NCBI RefSeq assembly: GCF_000633395.1
Contig: NZ_AYMU01000012.1
Span: forward strand, 62,001 to 126,000
DNA: 64,000 nucleotides
Direction: 5' to 3'
Origin: Pseudomonas sp. PH1b
GTDB taxonomy: Bacteria; Pseudomonadota; Gammaproteobacteria; Pseudomonadales; Pseudomonadaceae
Both the position numbers and the translations under genes were made by a program. This document shows positions 24,808 through 51,700 of the stretch, piece by piece; position 1 is the stretch's first letter; every line of letters begins with the position of its first letter. The notes under the pieces are model-generated. The model was not told the DNA's origin, made no database searches, and saw nothing but the letters and a program-made list of their open reading frames with translations.

Positions 24808-26766
24808 TCAGTCCCGGGCCAGGGCCTCGATCGGGTCCAGCCGCGCGGCGTTGCGCGCCGGCACGAAGCCGAAGACGATGCCGATCAGGGTCGAACAGGC
24901 GAACGCGGTAATGATCGAGCCCATGGAAAACACCATCTCCCATTCCTTGATGAACAGGGTGAACAGGTAGCCGATGGCGAAGGACAAGGCGATGCCGATG
25001 GCCCCGCCGATCAGGCAGACCATCACCGCCTCCACCAGGAACTGCTGGCGGATGTCCGATTGCCGCGCGCCCACCGCCATGCGGATGCCGATCTCCCGGG
25101 TTCGCTCGGTGACCGACACCAGCATGATGTTCATCACCCCGATGCCGCCCACCACCAGGGAAATCACCGCGATCAACGACAGCAGCAGGGCCAGGGAACG
25201 GCTGGTGCGCTGCACCGTCTGCATGATGCTGTCGAGGTTGTTGGTGAAGAAGTCCTTGGTGCCGTGGCGCTGCTCCATCAGCTTTTTCACATGTTCTTCC
25301 ACCACCTTGCTCGGCTGGCCGTCCTTGATCCGCACGCTGATGCTGTCCAGGTGGCGCTGGCCGAGCACCCGCCCGGCTGCGGTCTCGTAGGGCACCCAGA
25401 CGTTGAGCAGGTTGCTGGCGGCGAACATGTTCTTGTTCTCCCGGGTCACGCCGATCACCGTGCACGGCAGGTTGCCCACCAGGATCACCTGGCCCAGGGG
25501 GTCCACGTCGGCGCCGAACAGGCGGTTGCGGGTGTTGTGGTCGATGACCACCACCTGGGCCTGGCGCCGGGCATCGTTCTCGCTGAAGGAAATGCCGCTC
25601 GCCAGCTTGATGTCGCGCACCTGGAAGTACAGGTGGCTGACGCCGTTGACCGTGGCGTTGAGGTCGATGTTGCCGTAGCGCAGCAACAGGCTGCGGCCGA
25701 CCATCGGCGTGGCACTGTCGACGTAGTACAGCTGGTTCAGGGCCGCCACATCGGCGGGCATCAGGGTCTGGATCGCCGCCGCCCGGCTGTCGCCGAAGCT
25801 GGCCCCGGGAAAGATGTCGATGGTGTTGCTGCCGATGGCCTGGATGTCCTTGAGCACGTAGCGCTTGGCGCCCTCGCCGATGGCCACGATGGACACCACC
25901 GAGGTGATGCCGATGACGATCCCGAGCATGGTCAGCAAGGTGCGCATGCGGTGCGAGACCAGTGCCACCCAGGCCATCACGAAGGCTTCCTTGAACAGCC
26001 CCAGGCTGGCCACCAGGCGCCGCGCACCGGCCGGCCGCGCGGTCACCGGCGGCTCGCTCGGCGCCTCGTCGGCCGGACGCTGGTTGGCCTGGTCGCTGAC
26101 GATCTCGCCGTCGCGCACCTCGATGATGCGCTGGGCGTTGGCCGCCACCTTGGGGTCGTGGGTGACGATGATCACTGTGTGCCCGGCGGCGTGCAGTTCC
26201 TGGAGGATGCGCATCACCTCCTTGCCGCTGCTGGTGTCCAGGGCCCCGGTGGGTTCGTCGGCGAGGATCACCTCGCCGCCGTTCATCAGCGCCCGGGCGA
26301 TGCTCACCCGCTGCTGCTGGCCCCCCGACAGCTGGTTGGGCCGGTGGCTCAGGTGCCCGGACAGGCCCAGGCGTGCCAGCAGCTCCCGGGCCCGGCCATG
26401 GCGCCTGACTTGCGGGGTGCCGGCGTAGATCGCCGGCATCTCGACGTTGTGCATCGCGCTCAGGTGCGGCAACAGGTGGTAGCGCTGGAAGATGAAGCCG
26501 AAGTAGTCGCGGCGCAGCTCCGCCAGGGCCTGGTCATCGAGGTCGCGGGTTTCCCGGCCGTTGACCTTGTAGCTGCCGGCGGTGGCGTAGTCCAGGCAAC
26601 CGAGGATGTTCATCAGGGTCGACTTGCCGGACCCCGAGGCCCCGGTGATCGCCACCATTTCCCCGGCCTGGATGCTCAGGTTGATGTTCTTCAGGGCCAG
26701 GAACTCTCGCTCCCCGGCAATGAAACTGCGGCTGATGCCAATGAGTTCCAACAGTGGCTGGGTCAT
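24808..26766 (-). CDS. macB: MacB-type ABC exporter of the lipopeptide
   Basis: A 652-residue half-transporter with the ATPase at the N-terminus. Walker A is GASGSGKST (42-50), the signature is LSGGQQQRVSIARAL and Walker B is VILADEPTGALD. A first membrane helix lies near 275-300 (MRTLLTMLGIVIGITSVVSIVAIG). A large periplasmic domain follows, and three membrane helices occupy the last ~130 residues, with the MacB/FtsX-like VGGIGVMNIMLVSVTERTREIGIRMAVGARQ. It starts two bases after the macA stop. Pairs of this kind downstream of lipopeptide synthetase genes export the product in Pseudomonas. An outer-membrane partner would be supplied elsewhere. Confidence 0.94.
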   Translation of the reverse strand: MTQPLLELIGISRSFIAGEREFLALKNINLSIQAGEMVAITGASGSGKSTLMNILGCLDYATAGSYKVNGRETRDLDDQALAELRRDYFGFIFQRYHLLPHLSAMHNVEMPAIYAGTPQVRRHGRARELLARLGLSGHLSHRPNQLSGGQQQRVSIARALMNGGEVILADEPTGALDTSSGKEVMRILQELHAAGHTVIIVTHDPKVAANAQRIIEVRDGEIVSDQANQRPADEAPSEPPVTARPAGARRLVASLGLFKEAFVMAWVALVSHRMRTLLTMLGIVIGITSVVSIVAIGEGAKRYVLKDIQAIGSNTIDIFPGASFGDSRAAAIQTLMPADVAALNQLYYVDSATPMVGRSLLLRYGNIDLNATVNGVSHLYFQVRDIKLASGISFSENDARRQAQVVVIDHNTRNRLFGADVDPLGQVILVGNLPCTVIGVTRENKNMFAASNLLNVWVPYETAAGRVLGQRHLDSISVRIKDGQPSKVVEEHVKKLMEQRHGTKDFFTNNLDSIMQTVQRTSRSLALLLSLIAVISLVVGGIGVMNIMLVSVTERTREIGIRMAVGARQSDIRQQFLVEAVMVCLIGGAIGIALSFAIGYLFTLFIKEWEMVFSMGSIITAFACSTLIGIVFGFVPARNAARLDPIEALARD

Positions 26767-26768
26767 GC

Positions 26769-27920
26769 TCAGGCCCCTGCCGTGCCGGGCACCGGATCAC
26801 CGATCACCACCTTGTCACCCTCGGCCAGGCCGTCCTTGATCTGCACCTTGACGTTGTTGTTGATCCCGGTGCTGACGTTGCGCGCCTGGGCATGGCCCTT
26901 GGCGTCCAGCACCCGCACCGCGAAGCTGCCGTCGGCATTGCGCGGGCCCAGGGCGGCCACGGGCACCATCAGCACGTCCTTGGCGGTGTCGAGGACGATG
27001 CGCACCTGGGCGGTCATGGAGATGCGCAGCCGGTGGTCCGGGTTGGGCACATCGAACAAGGCGTTGTAGAACACCGCGGTGTTCTGCTTGGGGGTGCCGG
27101 TGGTCTGGGTCTCGAGAAAGTTCTGCGGCGCCGGTTCAGTGCCCCGCAGCTTGGCGTAGTAACGCTTCTCGGCCTCGCCGAGGATGGTGAAATACACCTG
27201 CTGGCCCGGGGCGATGTGGATCACGTCGGCTTCCGAGACCTGGGCCTTGACGGTCATGGTGTCCAGGTCCGCCAGCTTCAGCAGCACCGGCGCCAGCTGG
27301 TTGGCGATCACCGTCTGGCCTTCCTGGGTCACCACCCCCACCACGTCGCCGTCGATGGGCGCGATGATACGGGTGTAGGCCAGGTTGACCTTGGCCGTGT
27401 CGATCTGGATATGGGCACTCTTGATCTGCGCATCCAGGGACAGCAGGTTGGCCCGCTGCACCTCGTAGTTGGACTCGGCGGTCTCGTAATCCTGCTGGGA
27501 AATCGAGGCGTCCGACTGCAGGTCACGGTAACGCTCGTAGATCGCCTTGGTCTCCTTGAGCTGGGCCGCGGTGGCGCGGCGCTTGGCCTGCAGGTTCTCC
27601 TCGTCGACCTGGGCCTGGCGCAAGGTGTTCTGCAACACCAGCGGATCGATTTCCGCCAGCCACTGGCCCTTCTTCACCTTGTCGCCGACCTTGACCTTGA
27701 GGGACTTCAACTGCCCCGAGACCTGGGCCCCGACATCCACCTGCTTGATGCCCTCCAGCAGGCCGGAGGCCAGGACCGCGTTCTCGATATCCCCCCGCTC
27801 GACCTTGGCCGTCAGGTACTGCGGCGCCTGCGCCGGGGCCTGCACCGTATAGAAAATCAACCCGGCCACAACCACCAGCAACAGCCCCATACCGATTTTG
27901 CGAAACTTCGACTTTTCCAT
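26769..27920 (-). CDS. macA: MacA-type periplasmic adaptor protein
   Basis: A 383-residue membrane-fusion protein. The ATG at 27920 (MEKSKFRKIGMG) puts a membrane anchor at about residues 9-28; an earlier ATG would add 21 unaligned residues. The order is barrel-lipoyl-coiled coil-lipoyl-barrel: VERGDIENAVLASGLLEGIKQVDVGAQVSGQLKSLKVKVGDKVKKGQ starts the lipoyl half. A coiled coil runs through about 90-190, and IIAPIDGDVVGVVTQEGQTV closes it. Together with MacB it links the inner membrane to an outer-membrane channel for orfamide export. It begins 160 bp after ofaC, so it probably belongs to the same long transcript. Confidence 0.93.
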   Translation of the reverse strand: MEKSKFRKIGMGLLLVVVAGLIFYTVQAPAQAPQYLTAKVERGDIENAVLASGLLEGIKQVDVGAQVSGQLKSLKVKVGDKVKKGQWLAEIDPLVLQNTLRQAQVDEENLQAKRRATAAQLKETKAIYERYRDLQSDASISQQDYETAESNYEVQRANLLSLDAQIKSAHIQIDTAKVNLAYTRIIAPIDGDVVGVVTQEGQTVIANQLAPVLLKLADLDTMTVKAQVSEADVIHIAPGQQVYFTILGEAEKRYYAKLRGTEPAPQNFLETQTTGTPKQNTAVFYNALFDVPNPDHRLRISMTAQVRIVLDTAKDVLMVPVAALGPRNADGSFAVRVLDAKGHAQARNVSTGINNNVKVQIKDGLAEGDKVVIGDPVPGTAGA

Positions 27921-28035
27921 AGATGACCACAAGTGCGTTGAGGGTGGGCTCCACCGGCCAGCGGCAAGCCCCTTGCGAAACACCGTGCTGCCGTTGTGAG
28001 CGGTGTTCCAGATGAATGAAACGGCTGCCTCAGCC

Positions 28036-28060
28036 GGTGGCGGGCACCTCGCCCGCCACC
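28036..28060. other. Hairpin between ofaC and macA
   Basis: GGTGGCGGGC-ACCTC-GCCCGCCACC is a perfect 10-bp stem, 20 bases after the ofaC stop on the minus strand. No T run follows in that direction, so a processing or stabilising stem is more likely than a terminator. Confidence 0.45.
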
Positions 28061-28079
28061 GTCCCCGACACCCCGGGAC

Positions 28080-42763
<14,684 letters not shown>

Positions 42764-42767
<4 letters not shown>

Positions 42768-45700
42768 AGGACGATCTCCATTCGTTCGGTAATTGCCGCG
42801 TAGTCCGCCAGGGTCGGGTGTTCGAACAACGCCCTGACATCGGCTTCCAGGCCTTCATCACGCATCCGGCTGATCAGGCTGACCGCCAGCAGCGAGTGGC
42901 CGCCCAGCTCAAAGAAATGATCATCGCGCCCCACCCGCTCGACCTTGAGCAGTTCGGCCCAGAGCCGGGCCAGGAGGATCTCGGTGTCGCCGACGGGCGC
43001 CTGGTACTCGCGCACCTGAACCGCCTCCAGCCCCGGCGCCGGCAGCTCCTTGCGCGCCAGCTTGCCGTTGGGGCTCAGGGGCCAGGCCTGCAGGTGCACG
43101 AACTGCGCCGGCACCATGTAGTCCGGCAACTGCTGCAGCAACCGGGCCCGCAGCTGTTCCACCGGCAGTGGCCGGGCCGCCTCGGCGGTGGTGTAGTAGG
43201 CCACCAGGCGCTGGTCGCCGGGCACGTCTTCGCGGGCCAGGACCAGCGCTTCCTTGACCTCCTCCAGCTGGCTCAGGCGGGCCTGGATTTCCCCCAGCTC
43301 GATGCGCAGGCCGCGGATCTTCACCTGGTCGTCGTTGCGCCCCAGGTAGTCGAGGGTGCCGTCGGCCTGATAGCGGCCCAGGTCGCCGGTGCGGTACATC
43401 CGCGCCCCGGGTTCGGCGCTGAACGGGTCATCGAGGAAGCGCTCGGCGCTGAGTTGCGGGCGATTCAGGTAGCCCCGGGCCACCTGCACCCCGCCGATGT
43501 ACAGCTCGCCCACCACCCCCAGGGGCACCGGCTGCAGCTGGGCATCCAGCAGGTACATCCGGGTGTTGGCGATCGGCTTGCCGATCGGCGTGTGGTCCGG
43601 GGTCTGCGCCAGCGGGCCGGCGCAGTCCCAGGCGGTGACGTCCACCGCCGCCTCGGTAGGACCGTACAGGTTGTACAGCCCGACCTCTGGCAACTGCGCC
43701 TTGAAGCGGCGCACCAGGCTGCCCGGCAGGGCCTCGCCGCTGCACATCACCTGGCGCAGGCCGAGGCTGTCCACACTGTCGCCATGGGCCAGGAACACGT
43801 CGAGCATCGACGGCACGAAGTGCAAGGTGCTGATGCCCTGCTCGCGGATCACCTGGCGCAGGTAGGCGGGGTCCTTGTGGCCGTGGGGACGGGCCATCAC
43901 CAGGCGTGCCCCGGTGAACAGCGGCCAGAAGAATTCCCAGACCGACACGTCGAAGCTGAACGGGGTCTTCTGCAGCACCGCGTCGTCGGCGCCCAGACTG
44001 TATTGCTCCTGCATCCACAGCAGGCGGTTGACCACCGCCCGGTGCTCGTTCATCGCCCCCTTGGGCTGGCCGGTGGAACCGGAGGTGTAGATCACGTACG
44101 CCAGGTGGCTCGGGCTCAGGCCGCCAAGCTCCGGGTTGGCCACCGGCTGCCCGCGCCAGAGTGGCTGGTCGAGGTCCACCCGGGGCACGCTCAACTCACC
44201 CAGCAGTTCACGGGTCGAACCTTCGGCGAGCACCGCCAGGGGCGCACTGTCCTGCAGCATGTAGGCGATGCGCTCGGGCGGGTAAGCCGGGTCGATCGGC
44301 ACATAGGCGCCACCGGCCTTGAGGATCGCCAGCAAGCCGATGACCATGCCCAGCCCGCGCTCGACGCAGATTGCCACCCGGGCGTCCGGGCCGACGCCCA
44401 GTTGCCGCAGGTGCCCGGCCAGTTGATTGGCCTGCTGATTGAGTTCGCGGTAGCTCAGCGACTGCTCGCCAGCCTGCACCGCCGGGGCGTCGGGGCTGCG
44501 CCGCACCTGGGCCTCGAACAGCCCGTGCAGGGTCTGTTCCAGGGGGTAGTCGCGGGCCGTGGCGTTGAAGCCTTCCAGCAGTTGCCGGCGTTCCTGCTGC
44601 GGCAGGATCGGCACCTGGCGCAGTGGCCGTTGCGGCGCCTGTTCGAGGTTGTCCACCAAGGCTGTCAGGGCCTGTTCCATATAGCCACAGATACGCTGCG
44701 CGCCGATCCGCGCCAGGGTCATCGCGGTGAGCCGAAAGCCTTGCCCGAGGTCATCGACGTTGAGGCTCAGGGGGTAGTTGGTGCGCTCCTCGCTGTGCAG
44801 GGTCTGGATGCCCTGCCAGGCCCGTTGCACCGCCTCGCTCGGGGCCGCGTCGGAACCATGGCGGTAGTTGAGCATGGCGCTGAACAGCGGCAACGGCGCG
44901 GCGACTGCGCTGCAACGCTGGGCCAGGGCCAGGGAGGCATGTTCATGCCCCAGCAAGGCGCTGAGCCGGGCGTGGGTGGCCTTGACCGCAGCGCGAGTGC
45001 CACGGTCGTCGAAATCGACCCGCAACGGCAGGGTGTTGATGAACATGCCCAGGGCCCGGTCGGCGCCCTGCCCGGCTTGCAGGCGCCCCAGCAACACGGT
45101 GCCGAACACCACGTGCTCCTGGCCCGAAGTGACACTCAGGACCCGGGCCCAGGCCAGGTGGAACAGGCTCGCGGCGCTGACCCCGAGCAACCGCGCCTGG
45201 GCGCGCAGGCGCGTGCTCAGCCCGGCCTCCAGGGACTGCTGGAACTCCTCGATGGCGTCACCGTCGCCCTGCACGTCCTGCAGGCCGAACGCCAGGGTCG
45301 GCTCGTCGATGTCGCCGAGCATGTCGCCAAAGAACGCCTCGTGCTCCTCGCGGCTGCCCCCCAGGCGCGCCTGGGCCACGTAGTTGCGGTAGGGGATCGC
45401 CTTGCCCACCGGTTCCTGCCCCAGCAGGCAGGCCTGGATTTCCTCGCGCACCACGTCCAGGGCGGTGTGGTCCAGGACCATGTGATGGAACAGCAGGATC
45501 GCCACGGTCCGCTGCCGGGCAGGGTCCTGGGCATGCACCAGGCGCATCAGCGGCGCACGGCTCAGGTCCAGTCGCGAATGCCGCGGATCGCAGCGCTGGA
45601 GCAACTGCTGCAGCGCATCGCCAGCGCTGACAGTGACCTCCTCCAGCTCGACCCGGGCCTGGCGCCAGACCACTTGCACCGGCTGTTTCAAGCCCTCCCA

Positions 45701-48700
45701 GAGCACCGCCGTGCGCAGGATGTCGTGGCGTTCGACAACCCGTTGCAGGGCTGCGGCGAAATCCTCCAGGCGCTGCCGGCTGTCGAACGCCAGCTGCGAT
45801 TGCAGCAGGTAGGGGTCGCCTTGGCGTGCACTCAGGTGGTGGTAGAGAATGCCTTCCTGCAACGGCGCCAGGGGGTAGATGTCCTGCACGTTGCCGACCC
45901 CGCCGGGCACCGTGGCGACGATACGCTCGATGGCCGCCTGGTCCAGCTCGATCAATGGCAACAGCTGCGGGGTGATGCTCAGGCAATCGGCGGCGATGAG
46001 GTTGGCCGGCACCGGCACTTCGCGGCCGCTGCCCACGGCAGCCGCCAGGGCGGCCAGGGTCGGCTGGCTGAACAGCGCCCGCACATCGGTACTCAGGCCC
46101 ATCTGGCGCATGCGCTCGATCAGGCTCACCGCCAGCAGCGAATGCCCGCCCAGTTCGAAGAAGTGATCGTGGCGGCCGACCCGCTCGACCTGCAGCAACT
46201 CGCTCCAGATCTGCGCCAGGGCAATTTCCACCTCGCCCTCGGGGGCCTGGTATTCCCGGCTCAGCCAGGCGCCCTGCTCCGGCTGTGGCAGGGCCTTGCG
46301 GTCGAGCTTGCCGTTGGCGGTCAGGGGCAAGGCATCCAGTTGCACATAGGCCACCGGCAGCATGGCGTCCGGCAAGCGGCCCAGCAGATGGTCGCGCAGG
46401 TCCTCGGGCGCCGGCCCCTGGCCGCGGGCGTGCAGGGTGAAATAGGCCAGCAGGCGCCCTTGCGCCACCAGCACCAGGGCCTCCTTGAGGGCCCCATGGG
46501 TCAGCAGCGCCGCCTCGATTTCCCCGGGCTCGATGCGCATGCCGCGAATCTTCACCTGATCATCGTTGCGCCCCAGGTACTCGATGCTGCCGTCCGCCAG
46601 GTAGCGGCCCAGGTCGCCGGTGCGGTACATGCGCGCCTCGGGCTCGGCGCGAAACGGGTCATTGAGGAAACGCTCGGCGCTCAGTTCGGGACGGTTGAGA
46701 TAACCCCGGGCCACCCCGGCACCCGCCACGTACAGCTCGCCGCACACCCCCAGGGGCACCGGGCGCTGCGCCTCGTCCAGCAGGTAGACCCGGGCATTGG
46801 CCATGGGCCGGCCGATGTGCAGCACACCACCGGCGCTCATCCGTCCGGAGGTGGCGACCACCGTGGCTTCGGTGGGGCCGTAGTTGTTGATCACCGCGAA
46901 CCCCGGGTCCCGGGGGAACTGGCGCAGGCGATCACCGCCCACCAGCAGGGTGCGCAGGCTCGGGTGCCCGAGCGCCTGGCTGAAGGCGTATTCGGCCACC
47001 GGGGTCGGCAGGAAGCTCACGTCCAGGGGCTGGGCCCGCCACCAGTCCAGCAGTGCGTCGAGGTCCTGGCTGCCGACCTCGCTCGGCGGCAGGTGCAAGG
47101 TCGCGCCGCTGCACAGGGCCGGCCAGACTTCCCAGGCCATGGCGTCAAACCCCAGGCCGGCAAGGCTGGAGACCTGGCTGCCGGGGCCCACGCCAAAACT
47201 TGCGCAGTGCCAGTGAATCAGATTCTCCAGGCTCTGGTGCTCCACCATCACGCCCTTGGGCAGCCCGGTGGAGCCGGAGGTGTAGATCACATAGGCCAGG
47301 TGCGCCGGGGTCAAACCGGCCACCTGCGGATTGTCCGGCCCGCTCATCTGCCAGTCGCAGCCGTCGAGATCGATCTGCACGCCCCCGTGGTTCCCCGGCA
47401 ACTCGCAGGTAGCGCCCTGCACCAGCACCGCCCGGGGTGCGCTGTCCTGCAGCAGGTAGGCGATGCGCTCCAGTGGCTGGCCCGGGTCGATGGGCACGTA
47501 GCCGGCCCCGGCCTTGAGGATCGCCAGCATCCCCAGCAGCAGTTGCGGGCCACGCGGCAGGCACAGCGCCACGCGGTCGTCAGGGCGCACCCCGAGCGCC
47601 AGCAGCTGCCGGGCCAGTTGATTGGCCCGCCGGTTGAGCTCGCGATAACTCAGCTGCAACGGCCCCTGGACCACGGCCAGGGCCTCGGGCGCTTGCTGCA
47701 CCCGGGCTTCGAACAGGCCATGCAAGGTTTGCCCGCGGGGGTAGTCGGCGCCCTGGGCATTGAAGCCCTCCAGCAGTTGCTCGCGCTCCGCCACCGGCAA
47801 TACCGACAGCTGTGCCAGGGGCAGGTCCGGGTGCTGTTCCAGGGCATCGGCCAATTGTTCCAGGGTGCCGAGCATGTAGTCGCCCAGGCGCCGGGCGCCG
47901 ATCGAGGCCAGGGCCAGCAGCGACAGGCCGAAGCCTTGGCCCAGGTCATCGACGCTCAGGCTCAGGGGGTAGTTGCTGCGCTCTTCGCCCCCCAGCAGCT
48001 GCACCCCCTGCCAGATATCCAGGCCCTCCCGGGCTCCGGCATCCGCGGCGCTGTGGCGGTAGTTGAGCAAGGCGCTGAACAGCGGCGCGCCGGCCGCCAC
48101 GGCGCTGCAGCGCTGGGCCAGGGCCAGGGACGCGTGTTCGTGGCCGAGCAAGGCGCTGAGCCGGGCATGGGTGGCCTTGACCCCGGCCCGCACCCCGCCC
48201 TGCACATCCACCCGCACCGGCAGGGTGTTGATGAACACCCCCAGGGCACGGTCGGCACCCTCGCCGCCCTGCATGCGCCCCATGAGCACGGTGCCGAACA
48301 CCACCTGCTGGCGGTTGGACACCTGGCCCAGCACCAGCCCCCAGGCCAGGTGCATCAGCGCCGCGGCGCTGACTCCCAGCTGCCGGGCCTGCTCGCGCAG
48401 GCGCCGGCTCAGCGGGTCCGGCAGGGGCACATGGGCCTCTTCGATGTCGCGGCCATCGCCCTGCACATCCGCCACGGCGAACGGCAGGGTCGGCTCGTCG
48501 ATGTCACCGAGCATCTCGCGGAAGAAGGCCTCGTTCTCCGCCTGCCCGGCCCCCAGCAGCGCCTGAGCCACGTAGTTGCGGTAAGGCACCGGGGTGCCGA
48601 GGCGCTCGGGCTGGTCGAACAGCAGCGCGCGCATTTCCTCGCCCACCACCTCCATCGCGGTATGGTCCAGGGCCAGGTGGTGGAACAGCAGGATCGCCAC

Positions 48701-51700
48701 CACCCGCTGCTGCGCCGGGTCCTGGGCGTAGACCATGCGGATCAGCGGCGCCTGGGCCAGGTCCAGGCGCCAATGCCGGGCGTCGAAGCGCTGGTGCAGT
48801 TGCTCCAGCAGATCGCCCTGCGCCGGGTCCAGGAACTGCTCCAGGACCTGCAGCCGAGCCTCGCGCCAGACCACTTGCAGCGGCTGCGGCAAGCCTTCCC
48901 AGAGCACCGCGGTGCGCAAGATATCATGGCGCTGGATCACCTGTTGCAAGGCCCCGGCAAAGCGTTGCAGGCGCTCCAGGCTGTCGAACGCCAGGCGTGA
49001 CTGCAGCAGGTAGGGGTCGCCCTGTTCGGCGCTCAGGTGGTGGTAGACGATGCCCTCCTGCAGCGGCGCCAGGGGGTAGATGTCCTGCACATTGGCGACG
49101 CCGCCGGGCACGCTGGCGACCACCCGGTCGATGGCCGCCTGGTCCAGGGTCACCAGGGGCAGCAGGTCGGGGGTGATGCGCGGGCAATCGACGGTGATGC
49201 GGTTGCCCGGCACCTGCACCTCGCGGCCGCTGCCCACGGCGCCTGCCAGGGCCGCCAGGGTCGGCTGGCTGAACAGCACCCGCACATCGGCGTTGAGGCC
49301 GATCTGGCGCATGCGTTCGATCAGGCTCACCGCCAACAGCGAATGCCCGCCGAGTTCGAAGAAATGATCGTGGCGGCCGACCTGCTCGACCTTCAGCAGC
49401 TCGCTCCAGATCCGCGCCAGGGCCGTCTCCACTTCGCCCTCAGGGGCCACGAAGGCGCGACTGAGCAGGGCCGAAGGGTCCGGTGCCGGCAAGGCCTTGC
49501 GGTCGAGCTTGCCGTTGTTGGTCAGGGGCAGCGCGTCGAGGCGCACATAGGCCAGGGGCACCATGTAGTCCGGCAACTGCTGTTGCAGGTGCTCGCGCAA
49601 GGCTTCGCCGGTCGGCGCCGGGGTCCCGGCCGGCACCGTGTAATAGGCCACCAGGCGCTTGTCCCCCGGTTCATCCTCGCGGGCCAGGACCACGCCGTCC
49701 TTGACTCCGGGGCAGGCCGTCAGGCGGGCCTCGATTTCTCCCAGCTCGATGCGCAGGCCGCGGATCTTCACCTGGTCGTCGTTGCGCCCCAGGCATTCCA
49801 GCAGCCCGCTCTGCAGCCAGCGGCCAATGTCCCCAGTGCGATACAGCAAGGCACCGGGGCGCTCGCTGAAGGGGTCGCGAATGAACTTCTCGGCGTTCAG
49901 TTCGGGGCGGTTGAGATAGCCCAGGGCCACGCCGTCGCCACCGATGACGATCTCGCCCTGGGCGCCGATGGGCAGCAACTGCTGCCGGGCATCCAGGACA
50001 TACACCCGGGTGTTGGAAATCGGCCGGCCAATGGGCACGTGCTCGGCGTCCGCGGGCAGGGAGTGGACGTCGTGGGTGGTGGCGTAGGTGGTGGTTTCGG
50101 TGGGGCCGTAGCAATGCACCAGACGCAGTTGCGGCGCCTCGGCCAGCAACCGGCGGAAGGCCGCCGGATCGGCCCGTTCACCACCGCAGAGGAGGATCCG
50201 CAAGCCCTTGAGGGCCTGGGGAATCAGCTGCACGTACTGGTTGAACAAGGCCGTGGTGACGAACAGCACGGTGGCCCCCGAGGCACTCAGCGCGTGGCCG
50301 AAGCGCGCCGGTTCGAGCAGGGTGTGGTGATCGATCACCACCACTCGCCCCCCGTTGAGCAAGGCGCCCCAGACGTCCATGGTGCTGGCATCGAAGGCTG
50401 GATTGGAGGCGAAGGCCACCCGGTCCTGGGGATTGAAATCGGCGTAGCCGTTGTTGATCACCAGCCGGCTCACGGCCCGGTGCGGCACCTGCACGCCCTT
50501 GGGCTGGCCGGTGGAGCCGGAGGTGTACATGACGTACACCGGGGTCTCGGCGGACTGGGCCAGGGCCGGGTTGTGCTCGGGCAACAGGTCCAGGCGCACG
50601 CGGTCCAGGTCGACGCGCCGCGCCGGGCACTCCAGTACCTGGTCGCTGCGGGTCAGCCAGGCCACGCTCTGGCTGTCGTGCACCATGAAGCCCTGGCGCT
50701 GGGCCGGGGCGTTGATGTCCAGGGGCACATAGGCCGCGGCGCACTTGCTGATGGCCAGCTGGCTCACCAGCAGGTCCTGGGAGCGCGGCAACAGGATCGC
50801 CACCGCGTCGCCGGGTTGCACCCCCAGTTCCAGCAGGTGGTGGGCCAACTGGTTGGCCCGGCGGTTGAGTTCGCCGTAGCTCAGTTGCCCATCGCCCTCC
50901 ACCACTGCCACCCGCTGCGGATGGGCCAGGGCCAGGGCCTCGAACTGCTGGTGCAGGGTCTGCTCACGGGGGTAATCGCGGTCGGTGGCGTTGAAGGCCT
51001 GCAGCAGTTGCCGACGCTCGGCGTCCGGCAGCACCGGGATCTGCTCCAGAGCCTGGGTCGGTGCCTGTTCGAGGGCCTGGGCCAGGTGTTCCAGGGTGCA
51101 CTCCAGGTAAGCGCAGACCCGCGCCCCCTCCACCTGCGCCACGGCTTGCACGGTGAGGCGCAAGCTTTCGGCGTCATCGTCGATGTTCAGGGCCAGCGGG
51201 TAGTTGCTGCGCTCCTCGGAATCGAGCACGCGAATGCCCTCCCAGGCCGCGGCTCCCTGGCCATTGGCAGCGGCGCTGTGGCGGTAGTTGAGCAAGCTGT
51301 TGAACAGCGGCAGCGACGCCGGCACAGCGCTGCAACGCTGGGCCAGGGCCAGGGACGCGTGCTCATGCCCAAGCAACTGCGAGAGCCGCGCATGGGTGCT
51401 GCGCAGCGCTGCTGCCACGCCCTGGGCACCAAGGCTGACCCGCAGCGGCAGGGTGTTGATGAACATGCCCAGGGCCCGATCGGCCCCGGCACCGCCGTGC
51501 AGGCGGCCCAGCAGCACGGTGCCGAACACCACCTCGTCACGACCGGACAATTGCCCGAGCACCCGGCCCCAGGCCAGGTGCATCAGGCTGGCGACGCTGA
51601 CCCCGAGCCGCCGCGCCTGCACCCGCAGGCGCCGGCACAAGGCCGGTGGCAGGTGCCGCTGGGATTCGCGAATGCCACTGCCGTCGCGGTTGACGTCCTG

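Noticed and set aside
24403..27069. Plus-strand open frame overlapping luxR and macB
   Set aside because: It begins inside the luxR gene in another frame and is antisense to macB; no domain is visible.
27921..27983. Earlier start for macA
   Set aside because: The extension places extra polar residues before the membrane anchor and has no better ribosome site.
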